Part shown: piece by piece, positions 1 to 8,268 of the stretch
How positions within the stretch are numbered: position 1 is the stretch's first letter
How the letters are laid out: every line of letters starts with the position of its first letter
NCBI GenBank assembly: GCA_017792465.1
Contig: CP051234.1
Span: forward strand, 3,380,501-3,444,500
DNA from: Filomicrobium sp.
GTDB taxonomy: Bacteria > Pseudomonadota > Alphaproteobacteria > Rhizobiales > Hyphomicrobiaceae
Direction: 5' to 3'
Length of the DNA: 64,000 nt
Translations under genes and position numbers: made by a program
Notes under the pieces: model-generated
The model's input: only the letters and a program-made list of their open reading frames with translations
What the model was told of the DNA's origin: nothing
Database searches by the model: none

Positions 1-284
1 TGCTCGGCGAGCCGTTCTTTGGCGGCGGCGAGAATAAGGCGTCCACGCTTCTGGGCGAGTTTTCCTGCGGCTTCATCGCTTGCGGCCAGTTCGGCCAACA
101 GGAGGTCGCGGGCGTTGGCGTTCAGCGCCCCGCTCAGGTTTTGCTGGGATGCTGAGAGATCTCGCCGCCCAAGAACGTGCACGACTTCAGCACCGGCTTG
201 CAGGCGCGCAGCAACCCAAGCGGTGTGGTCGCAGACGCTATCGGCGTAAACCGAGGCGTCGACGAATGAGAGGATCTTCGACAT
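1..284 (-). CDS. Universal stress protein (UspA family), 3' end outside window
   Basis: Reading the minus strand from an ATG at 284 gives an open frame that runs off the window start, so only about 94 N-terminal residues are visible. The protein begins MSKILSFVDASVYADSVCDH, the beta1 strand and D-x-S-x-x-x pattern typical of UspA-type nucleotide-binding stress proteins. A good ribosome binding site (AGAAGGAA) lies a few bases upstream of the start. It follows the SulP transporter gene by 11 bp on the same strand and is probably cotranscribed with it; SulP-Usp pairing is common and suggests a role in regulating anion transport. The gene is too short for the usual ORF listing because it is open-ended. 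Confidence 0.7.
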   Translation of the reverse strand, partial: MSKILSFVDASVYADSVCDHTAWVAARLQAGAEVVHVLGRRDLSASQQNLSGALNANARDLLLAELAASDEAAGKLAQKRGRLILAAAKERLAE

Positions 285-295
285 GCGTTTCCTTC

Positions 296-1777
296 TCAGT
301 GGCCCATCAGGCGTTCGAATGCGCCCGGTTTGTCATGAATAGCAAGTTTGTCCACGAGTGTCTCACTGGCTTCGTTCAGGCCAACGATATCCACCGTTGC
401 GCCTTCGCGACGCAATTTCAGGACGACCATGTCGAGGGCCGTGACGCTGGAAATGTCCCAGATGTGCGCCGAGGAGACGTCGATAGTTACCCGTTCCAGC
501 GCTTCCTTGAAGTCGAACGCGTTGGTGAAGTCTTCACCCGAAGCGAAGAAGAGCTGGCCCTCGACCTTATAGGTCCGATGCGTGCCATCTTCAGACAGAA
601 CAGAGGTGACGCGGAAAATCTGCGCAACCTTCCAGGCAAAGAACAGCGCCGACAACAGAACCCCGATAAAAACACCGATTGCCAGATTATGGGTCAGCAC
701 GACTCCGGCGACGGTCGAAACCATGACGATGCTTGAGCTGCGCGGGTGCTCTTTAAGGTTGGCGAATGACGACCAGCTGAAGGTGCCGACGGAAACCATG
801 ATCATGATCGCAACGAGTGCGGCCATCGGGATCATCGCAACCCATTTTCCGAGAACGACGACAAAGAACAACAAGAAGACGCCTGCCAAGAAACAGGACA
901 GCCTTCCGCGGCCTCCCGACTTCACGTTGATGACCGACTGGCCGATCATCGCGCAGCCGGCCATTCCGCCAATGAAGCCGGTGGCCATGTTGGCAATACC
1001 CTGGCCGATACATTCGCGGTTCTTGTTGCTCGGGGTATCGGTCAGTTCGTCGACGATCTGCGCTGTCAACAGCGACTCGAGCAAACCGACGGCTGCTACC
1101 CCGACCGAATAGGGGAAGATGATCGCCAGCGTTTCAAATGTGAAGGGAACGTCTGGAATGAGGAAGGAGGGGAACGTCGAGGGGAGTTCGCCCATGTCGC
1201 CAACCGTTCTGACATCGAGCCCTAGCAGCAAGGTCAGCGCCGTTACAACCACAATGCAAATCAATGGGGATGGCACCGCCTGCGTGAGACGTGGAAACAG
1301 ATAGATGATGGCGAGGCCGACGGAGACCAGCACGTAGGTGATCCACGGAACGCCGATCAGTTCGGGCAACTGCGCCATGAATATCAGGATCGCCAATGCG
1401 TTGACGAACCCGGTCAAAACTGAGCGCGAAACAAAGCGCATTACCGAGCCCAGTCGCAGGGCCCCGGCGATGGCCTGCAAAATTCCTGCGAGTATGGTCG
1501 CGGCGAGCAGATATTGCAGGCCGTGTTCCTTAACAAGGCTCACCATCAAAACGGCGGTGGCCGCAGTCGCAGCCGAGATCATGCCCGGCCGGCCGCCGAA
1601 GATCGCTGTCAAAACGGCAATCGAGAAAGATGCATAGAGCCCGATCTTTGGGTCGACGCCGGCAATGATCGAGAAGGCAATGGCTTCGGGAATGAGGGCC
1701 AGGGCGACAACGAGCCCGGCGAGCACGTCGGCTCGCACGTTTGTTAGCCACTCGCCATAGAGTTTATCGAGTTTCAT
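296..1777 (-). CDS. SulP family anion permease with C-terminal STAS domain
   Basis: A 493-residue inner-membrane transporter of the SulP/SLC26 family, expected to move sulfate, bicarbonate or another small anion into the cytoplasm. The first ~380 residues are strongly hydrophobic with about 10-12 membrane segments and contain the family pattern GLYASF near residue 45 and a Gly/Ala-rich core. The last ~100 residues form a STAS domain ([19 protein letters not shown]). Length is typical for a bacterial SulP. The universal stress protein gene lies immediately downstream on the same strand. The substrate cannot be read from sequence; absence of sulfate-assimilation genes nearby leaves bicarbonate as plausible as sulfate. 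Confidence 0.88.
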   Translation of the reverse strand: MKLDKLYGEWLTNVRADVLAGLVVALALIPEAIAFSIIAGVDPKIGLYASFSIAVLTAIFGGRPGMISAATAATAVLMVSLVKEHGLQYLLAATILAGILQAIAGALRLGSVMRFVSRSVLTGFVNALAILIFMAQLPELIGVPWITYVLVSVGLAIIYLFPRLTQAVPSPLICIVVVTALTLLLGLDVRTVGDMGELPSTFPSFLIPDVPFTFETLAIIFPYSVGVAAVGLLESLLTAQIVDELTDTPSNKNRECIGQGIANMATGFIGGMAGCAMIGQSVINVKSGGRGRLSCFLAGVFLLFFVVVLGKWVAMIPMAALVAIMIMVSVGTFSWSSFANLKEHPRSSSIVMVSTVAGVVLTHNLAIGVFIGVLLSALFFAWKVAQIFRVTSVLSEDGTHRTYKVEGQLFFASGEDFTNAFDFKEALERVTIDVSSAHIWDISSVTALDMVVLKLRREGATVDIVGLNEASETLVDKLAIHDKPGAFERLMGH

Positions 1778-2163
1778 ACTTATCCATTATTTGCACTTGC
1801 CTGAGCGGTGATTGCGAGACCGCACGCAATCGGACCCGCAGCCCTAATCGGGGCGCCGGCATGTCGAAGATGGCAACGCTGGGGAAAGATTGACGCCAAA
1901 CTTAAAAGCAAGCTTGCGTTTGGCAAACGTCGCGTATGGCCGCACTTACGCGCTGGAAATGCGCAGAATAATTCGTCGTCGGTTAACGCTGTTGGATGCG
2001 GACTGGCGGGGTAAAGGGCTCTTATCAAGCCGGCACATTTACGGTTTCTTGACCATGATTGAGCTCCGCCCGGGCCAGTGTTCCTGCTGAGACAAGGCAA
2101 AACGCGCGGCTTTGAGATCCTTATGGACAGGCATCACGCCCAACCACCAAGGAGATGAAAATC
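1778..2163. other. Intergenic region, divergent promoters
   Basis: This 386-bp gap separates the divergent SulP gene and the small secreted protein gene. A 106-codon minus-strand frame (1780-2100) is Arg/Pro-rich, has no ribosome binding site and resembles nothing recognisable, so I do not call it. The gap presumably holds promoters for both flanking genes; I see no operator or RNA element in it. Confidence 0.5.
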
Positions 2164-2457
2164 ATGCGCACGAAAACGAATGTGAAACCTCGAGCGATCG
2201 GCACTTTACTGCTGGCCGTCGCCGTCAGTTGTCTTGCAGCAACCTCGGCAAGTGCGGCTTCGCCGGGCTTCTGCAAAGGCTACGCAAAGTCAGCGGTTCA
2301 CCAGTACAATCGCAACATCGCAAAGGGGTGCGGTTATGCCGGTTGGCGCTGGCACGCTTGGTATAAAGGTCACTACAAATGGTGTCGCAGCACGTCCAAG
2401 GACTTTGCGCGCTCGGAACGCATCCAGCGTTTCGTCATGCTCAAACAATGTTGGTAA
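2164..2457 (+). CDS. Small secreted basic protein, unknown function
   Basis: A 97-residue protein with an N-terminal signal peptide (basic n-region, hydrophobic stretch ending in SASAAS) and a mature part of about 65 residues rich in Trp, Tyr, Lys and Cys (WRWHAWYKGHYKWC). I chose the ATG at 2164 rather than the one at 2155 because the AAGGAG at 2149-2154 abuts 2155 but sits nine bases before 2164. Four cysteines in the mature part could form disulfides in the periplasm. I recognise no family. It stands alone and converges on the DEAD-box helicase gene, with a hairpin between them. Confidence 0.65.
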   Translation: MRTKTNVKPRAIGTLLLAVAVSCLAATSASAASPGFCKGYAKSAVHQYNRNIAKGCGYAGWRWHAWYKGHYKWCRSTSKDFARSERIQRFVMLKQCW

Positions 2458-2471
2458 TCAATGCGCCTATG

Positions 2472-2506
2472 GTCGCCGAAGGAACGCCCGCGTCTCCTTC
2501 GGCGAC
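2472..2506. terminator. Hairpin between convergent genes
   Basis: A perfect 12-bp inverted repeat (GTCGCCGAAGGA at 2472-2483, its complement at 2495-2506) with an 11-nt loop lies between the convergent small-protein and helicase genes. There is no long T-run on either side, so it is a likely but weak bidirectional terminator. Confidence 0.55.
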
Positions 2507-2520
2507 TTGATAGCTCGTAC

Positions 2521-4332
2521 CTACGAATGCGCGGGGGTGGCCGGTTTGGTTTTCTGCTTGCGCTTTTTCGCACTTGGCTTGCCGGATTTCGCTTTGTCCT
2601 TGAATGGCTTGCCAGCGTCCGCCTTGCCGGAAGCCTTCTTGCCGGCGGCTCCGAATCCTGCCCGGCCCTTTCTATGCTCCGCACTTCGGTTGCTGCGAGG
2701 CTTTTTGCCTTTGTACTGCTTGTCGGGGCCAAGATCAGGAGGCGTGTCGAGGCGTTTTACACGAATGGATTTCTCCAACGTGTTGTTGCGCCCGATGCTG
2801 GCCATGAAACGATCGGCACTTTCGGCATCGATTTCGACAAAGGTCTGCTCTTCTTGAACCTTGATCGCACCAATGTCCGGCTTGGTCAGTGACCCGCCGT
2901 TGCACAGGATCGGCAACAGCCATCCTGGCTCTGCTCGTTGCTTGCGGCCGACCGAGAGCGAAAACCACACGCTGTTTGCAAAGGTCTCTCTGGCCTTTTG
3001 GGGGCGGTGCTCAGGCACGGCTGTGACCTGGAGTTCTTCAGGTGCCGACCGGCCGTCTCGCACCAACCCAATGAAGGCGCGCGCGACCTGTTCCGCGCCA
3101 TGCTGAGAGAGCAATTTCTGGACGAGGTCGGCCTCGTCGTCTTTGATCGGCTGAGTTAGCTGTTCGTGTGCCAGGAGGCGCTCGTCGTCGCGCTGCAAGA
3201 CATCTTCGACCGAGGGCGGGCGGTCCCAGGTCGCACGGATTTTTGCTGCAGACAAGAGACGTTTGGCGCTGCGGAGCTTATTGTTCGCGACGACCAGGAT
3301 GCTCACGCCTTTGCGTCCAGCCCGCCCGGTTCGGCCGCTGCGGTGGAGAAGCGTTTCAGCGTTCGTTGGCAAGTCGGCATGGATGACGAGTTCAAGGTTC
3401 GGCAGGTCGATCCCGCGCGCGGCGACGTCGGTTGCGACGCAAACGCGTGCGCGGCCATCACGCATCGCCTGCAAGGCATGCGAGCGTTCGCTTTGTGTCA
3501 GTTCACCTGATAATGCAACGACTGAGAATCCGCGGTTATTGAAGCGCGCGGTGATATGATTGACCGTCACTCTGGTCGCGCAAAAGATCAGAGCATTGCG
3601 GGCTTCATAGAAGCGCAGCACGTTGACGATGGCGTTCTCGCGATCGCTTGGGGCGACGGTTAGAGCGCGGTATTCGATATCGCTATGCTGCTTTTTTTCT
3701 TCCGTCGTCGAAATGCGCACGGCATCGCGCTGGTACTTTTGCGCCAGTTTGGCGATGCCGTGGGGAACGGTCGCGGAGAACAACAGCGTGCGTCGGTCTT
3801 CGGGTGTTTCGGACAGGATGAATTCGAGATCTTCGCGGAAGCCAAGGTCGAGCATTTCATCTGCTTCGTCGAGAACGACGGCGCGAATGTCTGTCGTCTT
3901 GAGAGAATTGCGCTGAATATGATCGCGCAATCGCCCCGGCGTGCCGATTACAATATGGACGCCTTGATCGAGGCGACGCCGCTCGGCGCGCATGTCCATG
4001 CCGCCGACACACGAACCGATGACGGCGCGGGTCGATGCATAAAGCCATTCGAATTCGCGCTGGATCTGCAACGCAAGTTCCCGCGTCGGAGCGACGATGA
4101 GCGCGAGTGGCGCATTGGGCTTCGCGAACGTTTCATCGCCAGCCAGAAGGGTCTCAGCGATGGCCAGGCCAAAGGCGACCGTCTTGCCGGAACCGGTTTG
4201 CGCGGAAACCAGCAAGTCACCGTGACCGGCGTCGGATGCGATGACGGCCCGTTGGACGGGAGTTAGTTCATTATAGCCGCGTGCGGTCAGTGCGTCGCGC
4301 AGTGGCGCCACGACGCTTTCGAGATCGATCAT
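2521..4332 (-). CDS. DEAD-box ATP-dependent RNA helicase with DbpA-like RNA-binding domain
   Basis: A 603-residue cytoplasmic RNA helicase expected to remodel rRNA or structured mRNA in ribosome assembly or cold adaptation. The helicase core contains the Q-motif region, motif I AQTGSGKT (~residue 42), motif II DEAD (~155), motif III SAT (~187) and motif VI HRSGRTGRAGR (~330). A DbpA/RNA-recognition-like domain occupies about residues 430-530 (WLLPILCNGGSLTKPDIGAIK), followed by a Lys/Arg-rich disordered tail of ~70 residues. This architecture matches DeaD/CsdA-type and DbpA-domain helicases, which is why no symbol is given. It stands upstream of nothing obvious on its strand and is separated from tex by ~190 bp. 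Confidence 0.93.
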   Translation of the reverse strand: MIDLESVVAPLRDALTARGYNELTPVQRAVIASDAGHGDLLVSAQTGSGKTVAFGLAIAETLLAGDETFAKPNAPLALIVAPTRELALQIQREFEWLYASTRAVIGSCVGGMDMRAERRRLDQGVHIVIGTPGRLRDHIQRNSLKTTDIRAVVLDEADEMLDLGFREDLEFILSETPEDRRTLLFSATVPHGIAKLAQKYQRDAVRISTTEEKKQHSDIEYRALTVAPSDRENAIVNVLRFYEARNALIFCATRVTVNHITARFNNRGFSVVALSGELTQSERSHALQAMRDGRARVCVATDVAARGIDLPNLELVIHADLPTNAETLLHRSGRTGRAGRKGVSILVVANNKLRSAKRLLSAAKIRATWDRPPSVEDVLQRDDERLLAHEQLTQPIKDDEADLVQKLLSQHGAEQVARAFIGLVRDGRSAPEELQVTAVPEHRPQKARETFANSVWFSLSVGRKQRAEPGWLLPILCNGGSLTKPDIGAIKVQEEQTFVEIDAESADRFMASIGRNNTLEKSIRVKRLDTPPDLGPDKQYKGKKPRSNRSAEHRKGRAGFGAAGKKASGKADAGKPFKDKAKSGKPSAKKRKQKTKPATPAHS

Positions 4333-4523
4333 TAACTACCTTTCGAGGCCCGGCTTAACACATCAAGCAGAACGATTGGGGTGCACGCCGGGAGCAGGTC
4401 AGCATCCCTGCCGACCGCGCCAGTTGCTAGCGCTTTGAGAATTTACGGCGTTGTTATCGCGTGCGCGCGCGGATGTATATGGCGAGAACGTCGCGCTATG
4501 GCTTGATTTTGGCCGCCTGAAAG

Positions 4524-6857
4524 TTAACTCGAACGGTTTTCATCGCCTCTGGCACGCCGCAAAGCTGCTGCCAGGGCCGATTCACCGGCCTCACTCGCGG
4601 CCTTGGGCTGCGATGGCTGACGGTTGTCGGTTGTGCGCTGGGCTGGGTTATTTTTGCCGACGCTGGCGTTCCCACCTTGATTTGCATGCTGGCTCGTTGA
4701 CCCGGACTTCATCGACAGCGCGATGCGTTTGCGCGCAATGTCGACATCCTTGACCCGCACCTTGACCACATCGCCGGCTTTCACGATGTCGCGCGGATCT
4801 TTGACAAATCGGTCCGCCAGTTCCGAGACGTGCACGAGCCCGTCCTGATGGACACCGATATCAACGAATGCACCGAATGTCGTGACGTTGGTGACCACGC
4901 CCTCAAGTGACATGCCTGGCTTGAGGTCGGCAATCTTGTTAACTCCTTCAGCGAATGTTGCGGTCTTGAACTGCGGCCGAGGATCGCGGCCCGGCTTGTC
5001 AAGTTCGGCCAGAATATCGCGCACGGTCGGCAGTCCAAACTTTTCGTCGACAAATTCATTTGGGCTCACCGATTGCAAAAATGCGCTATCGCCGATCATC
5101 GATTTGACGGACCTGTTCTTGGCTTTGGCAATGCGTTCGACCACGGCGTAGGCTTCCGGGTGGACGGCTGAGGAATCCAGCGGATTTGAACCGTCCATGA
5201 TGCGCAGGAAGCCGGCTGCTTGTTCGAACGCTTTCGGGCCGAGCCGCGCAACCTTCTTGATTGCCGCCCGGGTCTTGAAGGCCCCATTCTCATTGCGATA
5301 GTGGATGATGTTCTGGGCGATCGTCGCGTTTAGTCCGGCAACGCTGGCGAGTAATGGTGCTGATGCCCGATTGATATCGACGCCGACCGAGTTAACGCAA
5401 TCTTCGACGGCCGCATCCAGCGATTGCGCCAACTGGGTTTGGTTGACGTCGTGTTGATATTGCCCAACCCCGATGGCTTTGGGTTCGATTTTCACGAGTT
5501 CGGCGAGTGGGTCTTGCAGGCGCCGGGCGATTGAAACGGCGCCGCGTAGGGAGACGTCGAGTTCGGGGAATTCATCGGATGCAAGTTGCGAAGCCGAATA
5601 GACCGAGGCTCCTGCCTCCGAAACCATGATCTTTGAGATCTTTAGATCCGGTAGCTGTTTGATCAGGTCGGCGGCCAACTTATCAGTCTCGCGGCTGGCA
5701 GTGCCGTTGCCGATCGCAATCAAATCAACGCTGTGCTTTTTGCATAGCGCGGATAGTGTTGCGAGCGATCCGCGCCAGTCATTGCGTGGCTCATGCGGAT
5801 AGACGGTTGCGGCATCGAGGAGCTTGCCGGTCTTGTCGACGACGGCAACCTTGACTCCGGTTCGTATGCCCGGGTCCAGCCCCATCGTTGTGCGAGCGCC
5901 GGCCGGTGCGGCCAGCATCAAATCTTTGAGGTTCGACTTGAAAATATCAATCGCGGCAGCGTCGGCCTGCTCTTTAATACGTGCCAGGAGGCTCGTTACC
6001 AGCGCTGGTTGAAGCTTGCTCTTCCACGCCGTTTTGGCGGTCTCAACAAGCCATGGGTCGGCGCTTCTTGCTTGGTTCGCGATGCCGAAGCGGGACATGA
6101 TCTTGCGCGCCCCTGGATGGATGTCATCGTGCTCGGCATCGACGTCAATCTTCAAAGACAGGAAGCCTTCGTTGCGCCCTCGCAATAACGCCAACGCGCG
6201 GTGCGAAGGAATATCTCGCACCCGCTGTTGGAAATCGAAATAGTCTGCAAACTTTTCGGCTTCGGACTGTTTGCCTTTCGCGACTTTAGAGGTGAGGAGG
6301 CCATCGGTCCAAAGCCACTCACGCAGTCCGCGAACGAGCTGCGGTTCTTCTGCCATGCGCTCCATCAGAATCGACTGTGCGCCATCGAGGGCGGCCTGCG
6401 CATTTTCAACGCCCGTCTCACCGCCGCAGTACTTTTGCGCTTCGGTTTCAGGATCGAGCGTGGGCTGCTCAAGCAGCGCGTCTGCTAGCGGTTCAAGGCC
6501 GGCTTCTCGTGCGATTTGGCCTTTGGTCCTGCGCTTTTGCTTGTAGGGGGCGTAGATATCTTCCAGATCAACTTTGCTATCGGCGGCGGCAATCGCCTTC
6601 TCCAGATCGGTGGTGAGCTTGCCTTGCTCTTTGATGGCCTTGAGAATTGCCGCCTTGCGTTCGTCGAGTTGGCGCAGATAGCTCAGGCGTTCTTCGAGCT
6701 TGCGCAATTGGGCATCGTCAAGTCCGCCTGTTTTTTCCTTCCGGTAGCGCGCGATGAAAGGAATTGTTGCGCCTTCGCCAAGCAACTCGACCACTGCGTC
6801 GACCTGGGAAGGTTGAACGTTGAGTTCCTTGGCGAGGCGCTGATTGATTGACGTCAT
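4524..6857 (-). CDS. tex: Tex family RNA-binding transcription accessory protein
   Basis: A 777-residue cytoplasmic protein of the Tex/Spt6-like family, which binds nucleic acid and influences transcription. In order it shows the N-terminal helical domain (PFIARYRKEKTGGLDDAQLR), a YqgF-like RNase-H fold (MGLDPGIRTGVKVAVVD near residue 325), helix-hairpin-helix segments (~residues 485-560) and an S1 RNA-binding domain (GMSLEGVVTNVTTFGAFVDI, ~residue 645). A low-complexity Ser/Gln/Ala tail follows. I prefer the ATG at 6857 (MTSINQRLAKEL), which matches the family N-terminus, over the ATG at 6869. Length agrees with the family. Confidence 0.95.
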   Translation of the reverse strand: MTSINQRLAKELNVQPSQVDAVVELLGEGATIPFIARYRKEKTGGLDDAQLRKLEERLSYLRQLDERKAAILKAIKEQGKLTTDLEKAIAAADSKVDLEDIYAPYKQKRRTKGQIAREAGLEPLADALLEQPTLDPETEAQKYCGGETGVENAQAALDGAQSILMERMAEEPQLVRGLREWLWTDGLLTSKVAKGKQSEAEKFADYFDFQQRVRDIPSHRALALLRGRNEGFLSLKIDVDAEHDDIHPGARKIMSRFGIANQARSADPWLVETAKTAWKSKLQPALVTSLLARIKEQADAAAIDIFKSNLKDLMLAAPAGARTTMGLDPGIRTGVKVAVVDKTGKLLDAATVYPHEPRNDWRGSLATLSALCKKHSVDLIAIGNGTASRETDKLAADLIKQLPDLKISKIMVSEAGASVYSASQLASDEFPELDVSLRGAVSIARRLQDPLAELVKIEPKAIGVGQYQHDVNQTQLAQSLDAAVEDCVNSVGVDINRASAPLLASVAGLNATIAQNIIHYRNENGAFKTRAAIKKVARLGPKAFEQAAGFLRIMDGSNPLDSSAVHPEAYAVVERIAKAKNRSVKSMIGDSAFLQSVSPNEFVDEKFGLPTVRDILAELDKPGRDPRPQFKTATFAEGVNKIADLKPGMSLEGVVTNVTTFGAFVDIGVHQDGLVHVSELADRFVKDPRDIVKAGDVVKVRVKDVDIARKRIALSMKSGSTSQHANQGGNASVGKNNPAQRTTDNRQPSQPKAASEAGESALAAALRRARGDENRSS

Positions 6858-7020
6858 GCAAGTGTCCATCTCTAGAAGCCGAAGGCAGACCTTTCATCAT
6901 ATTCAAGGCACGACCTCAAGAGTGGAAAATAAGACAACCTTTCGTTGACAGTTTGGCCGGCTGGTTCGAACCCCATCGTATGCGATTTCGATCGCTTCGG
7001 CTTAGGTCATTGCCGTGGTC

Positions 7021-7479
7021 CTATGGGCGTGATTGGTGTCCCGATGGGGCCTGGACAACGACCAGATGAGGCACGCCATCTGAGGTTTTCGCGTAGGACG
7101 TTCCGCCAGGTGAGATTGTCGCCTGGATGCGTTGGCGGAAATTCGAGAAGCTGTCGAACTCGACGACGTCGACGGCTTCATCCAACTCGATCGAGACCTC
7201 GAAGGCCGCGCCATCTGCCATTGAGCGGACTGCGATTATCACGCCGTCAAACGACTGCTTCAGGTAGATGCCTTCAATACGATCCCCGACCTGCAGTGGA
7301 CTATCGGGTGCATTCGACAAGCGCGCCGACATCGTATTCCAGTCGGAAAACCCTTGTTCGGCGGCAACGCGTTCGAGTGCTGCGGAATGGCTGATCATTC
7401 GATTATTGGCAGAAAATTCGGCCCGAATTGCGCGTGCCCGCGCCTTGGCTTGATCGCGCGTAAAGATAGATTGCGTCAT
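7021..7479 (-). CDS. Glyoxalase-superfamily small protein
   Basis: A 152-residue protein whose first 65 residues (ISHSAALERVAAEQGFSDWNTMSARL) match the short domain described as a glyoxalase-related family in alphaproteobacteria; this segment pairs a helix with the W-N-T-x-x-A motif. The rest (QVGDRIEGIYLKQSFDGVIIAVR and following) is a predicted beta-rich domain. The start at 7479 (MTQSIFTRDQ) is favoured over the ORF's upstream ATG at 7566 because an AGGA lies about 12 bases before it and the family begins here. Function is unknown; no catalytic metal ligands of true glyoxalase I are evident. Confidence 0.65.
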   Translation of the reverse strand: MTQSIFTRDQAKARARAIRAEFSANNRMISHSAALERVAAEQGFSDWNTMSARLSNAPDSPLQVGDRIEGIYLKQSFDGVIIAVRSMADGAAFEVSIELDEAVDVVEFDSFSNFRQRIQATISPGGTSYAKTSDGVPHLVVVQAPSGHQSRP

Positions 7480-7824
7480 GTGGCAAATCCGTCCTGTCTC
7501 GGCGATCATTCTTGGAACGGGGCTCGCCTTGCCGCTTGACCGCCAGTTGAGGAGGGTCATGCACAAAAGCTAACGCATCCTTTTTCAGGATGGGAGATCT
7601 TCACCAATAGGATTTACCTAGCGAGCGGCGGGCGTCTCAGACCGAAACCGTACCTATAGCAAGAGCCGATTCCTGTAAATACATTTCGACTTGCTGTTAC
7701 CCAATGCGGTTCCGAATGCAACAAGGCTGCTGTAGTCGGTCGCTACAATTTCGGGTGATTTGGCGCCGACACGGCAACCCATGCAAGCGGGGTCTGAGCC
7801 TGCCCCGGTGTCTGAGCCCTCGCG

Positions 7825-7974
7825 CTACATGTGGATGGCACGGCTTTGTGCATTCAGTGCGCTTTCGTGGATCATTTCCGAGAGCGTGGGATGCGGGAAG
7901 ACGGTGTTGATCAAATCCGTTTCGGTGGCTCCCATTTGCATGGCGATTGCCAACCCTTGGATCAGTTCGGTCGC
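7825..7974 (-). pseudogene. Remnant of dihydrolipoyl dehydrogenase C-terminus
   Basis: The last ~50 codons of a minus-strand frame read ATELIQGLAIAMQMGATETD followed by VFPHPTLSEMIHESAL. This is the dimerisation-domain end of dihydrolipoyl dehydrogenase (E3), including the conserved catalytic HPTLSE segment with its active-site His. Upstream of residue ~69 the frame no longer resembles E3, and no FAD- or NAD-binding domain is present nearby. It is therefore a decayed fragment left by deletion or by a partial duplication from a functional lpd elsewhere. The rest of the 7480-8150 gap shows no other gene. Confidence 0.75.
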
Positions 7975-8150
7975 GTTTGCGTCGGTTTGGGGGAGGTTTC
8001 GGTGACGATCGGTTTGGAATGCCAGGCGTTGCCAATAGGCGAGCGCATCATAGGCGGCTGTTCGGAACAAAGGCGGCTCTATCTTTCCACTGAAGGGGAC
8101 TAACCGCGATCGTCTCGGGGGTCGATAACAACAAGGCTGTGTAGCCAAGT

Positions 8151-8189
8151 AAAAAGAGCGGTGGTCAGAAATGACCACCGCTCTTTTTT
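8151..8189. terminator. Strong bidirectional intrinsic terminator
   Basis: A near-perfect 17-bp inverted repeat (AAAAAGAGCGGTGGTCA, loop GAAA, then the complement) is flanked by A-run and T-run on the two sides, as expected for a Rho-independent terminator working on both strands. It lies about 80 bp downstream of the TonB receptor stop on the minus strand. Confidence 0.9.
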
Positions 8190-8268
8190 GGCTGGGGATG
8201 TGGGCGCTGAGCGGGACATCTACACGGAGGCACAGATCCTACCCAACGCCGATCGGCATGACCCGCGA

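Noticed and set aside
1780-2100. 106-codon minus-strand frame upstream of SulP
   Set aside because: Its composition is low in conserved features, there is no ribosome binding site, and it lies in a divergent promoter region.
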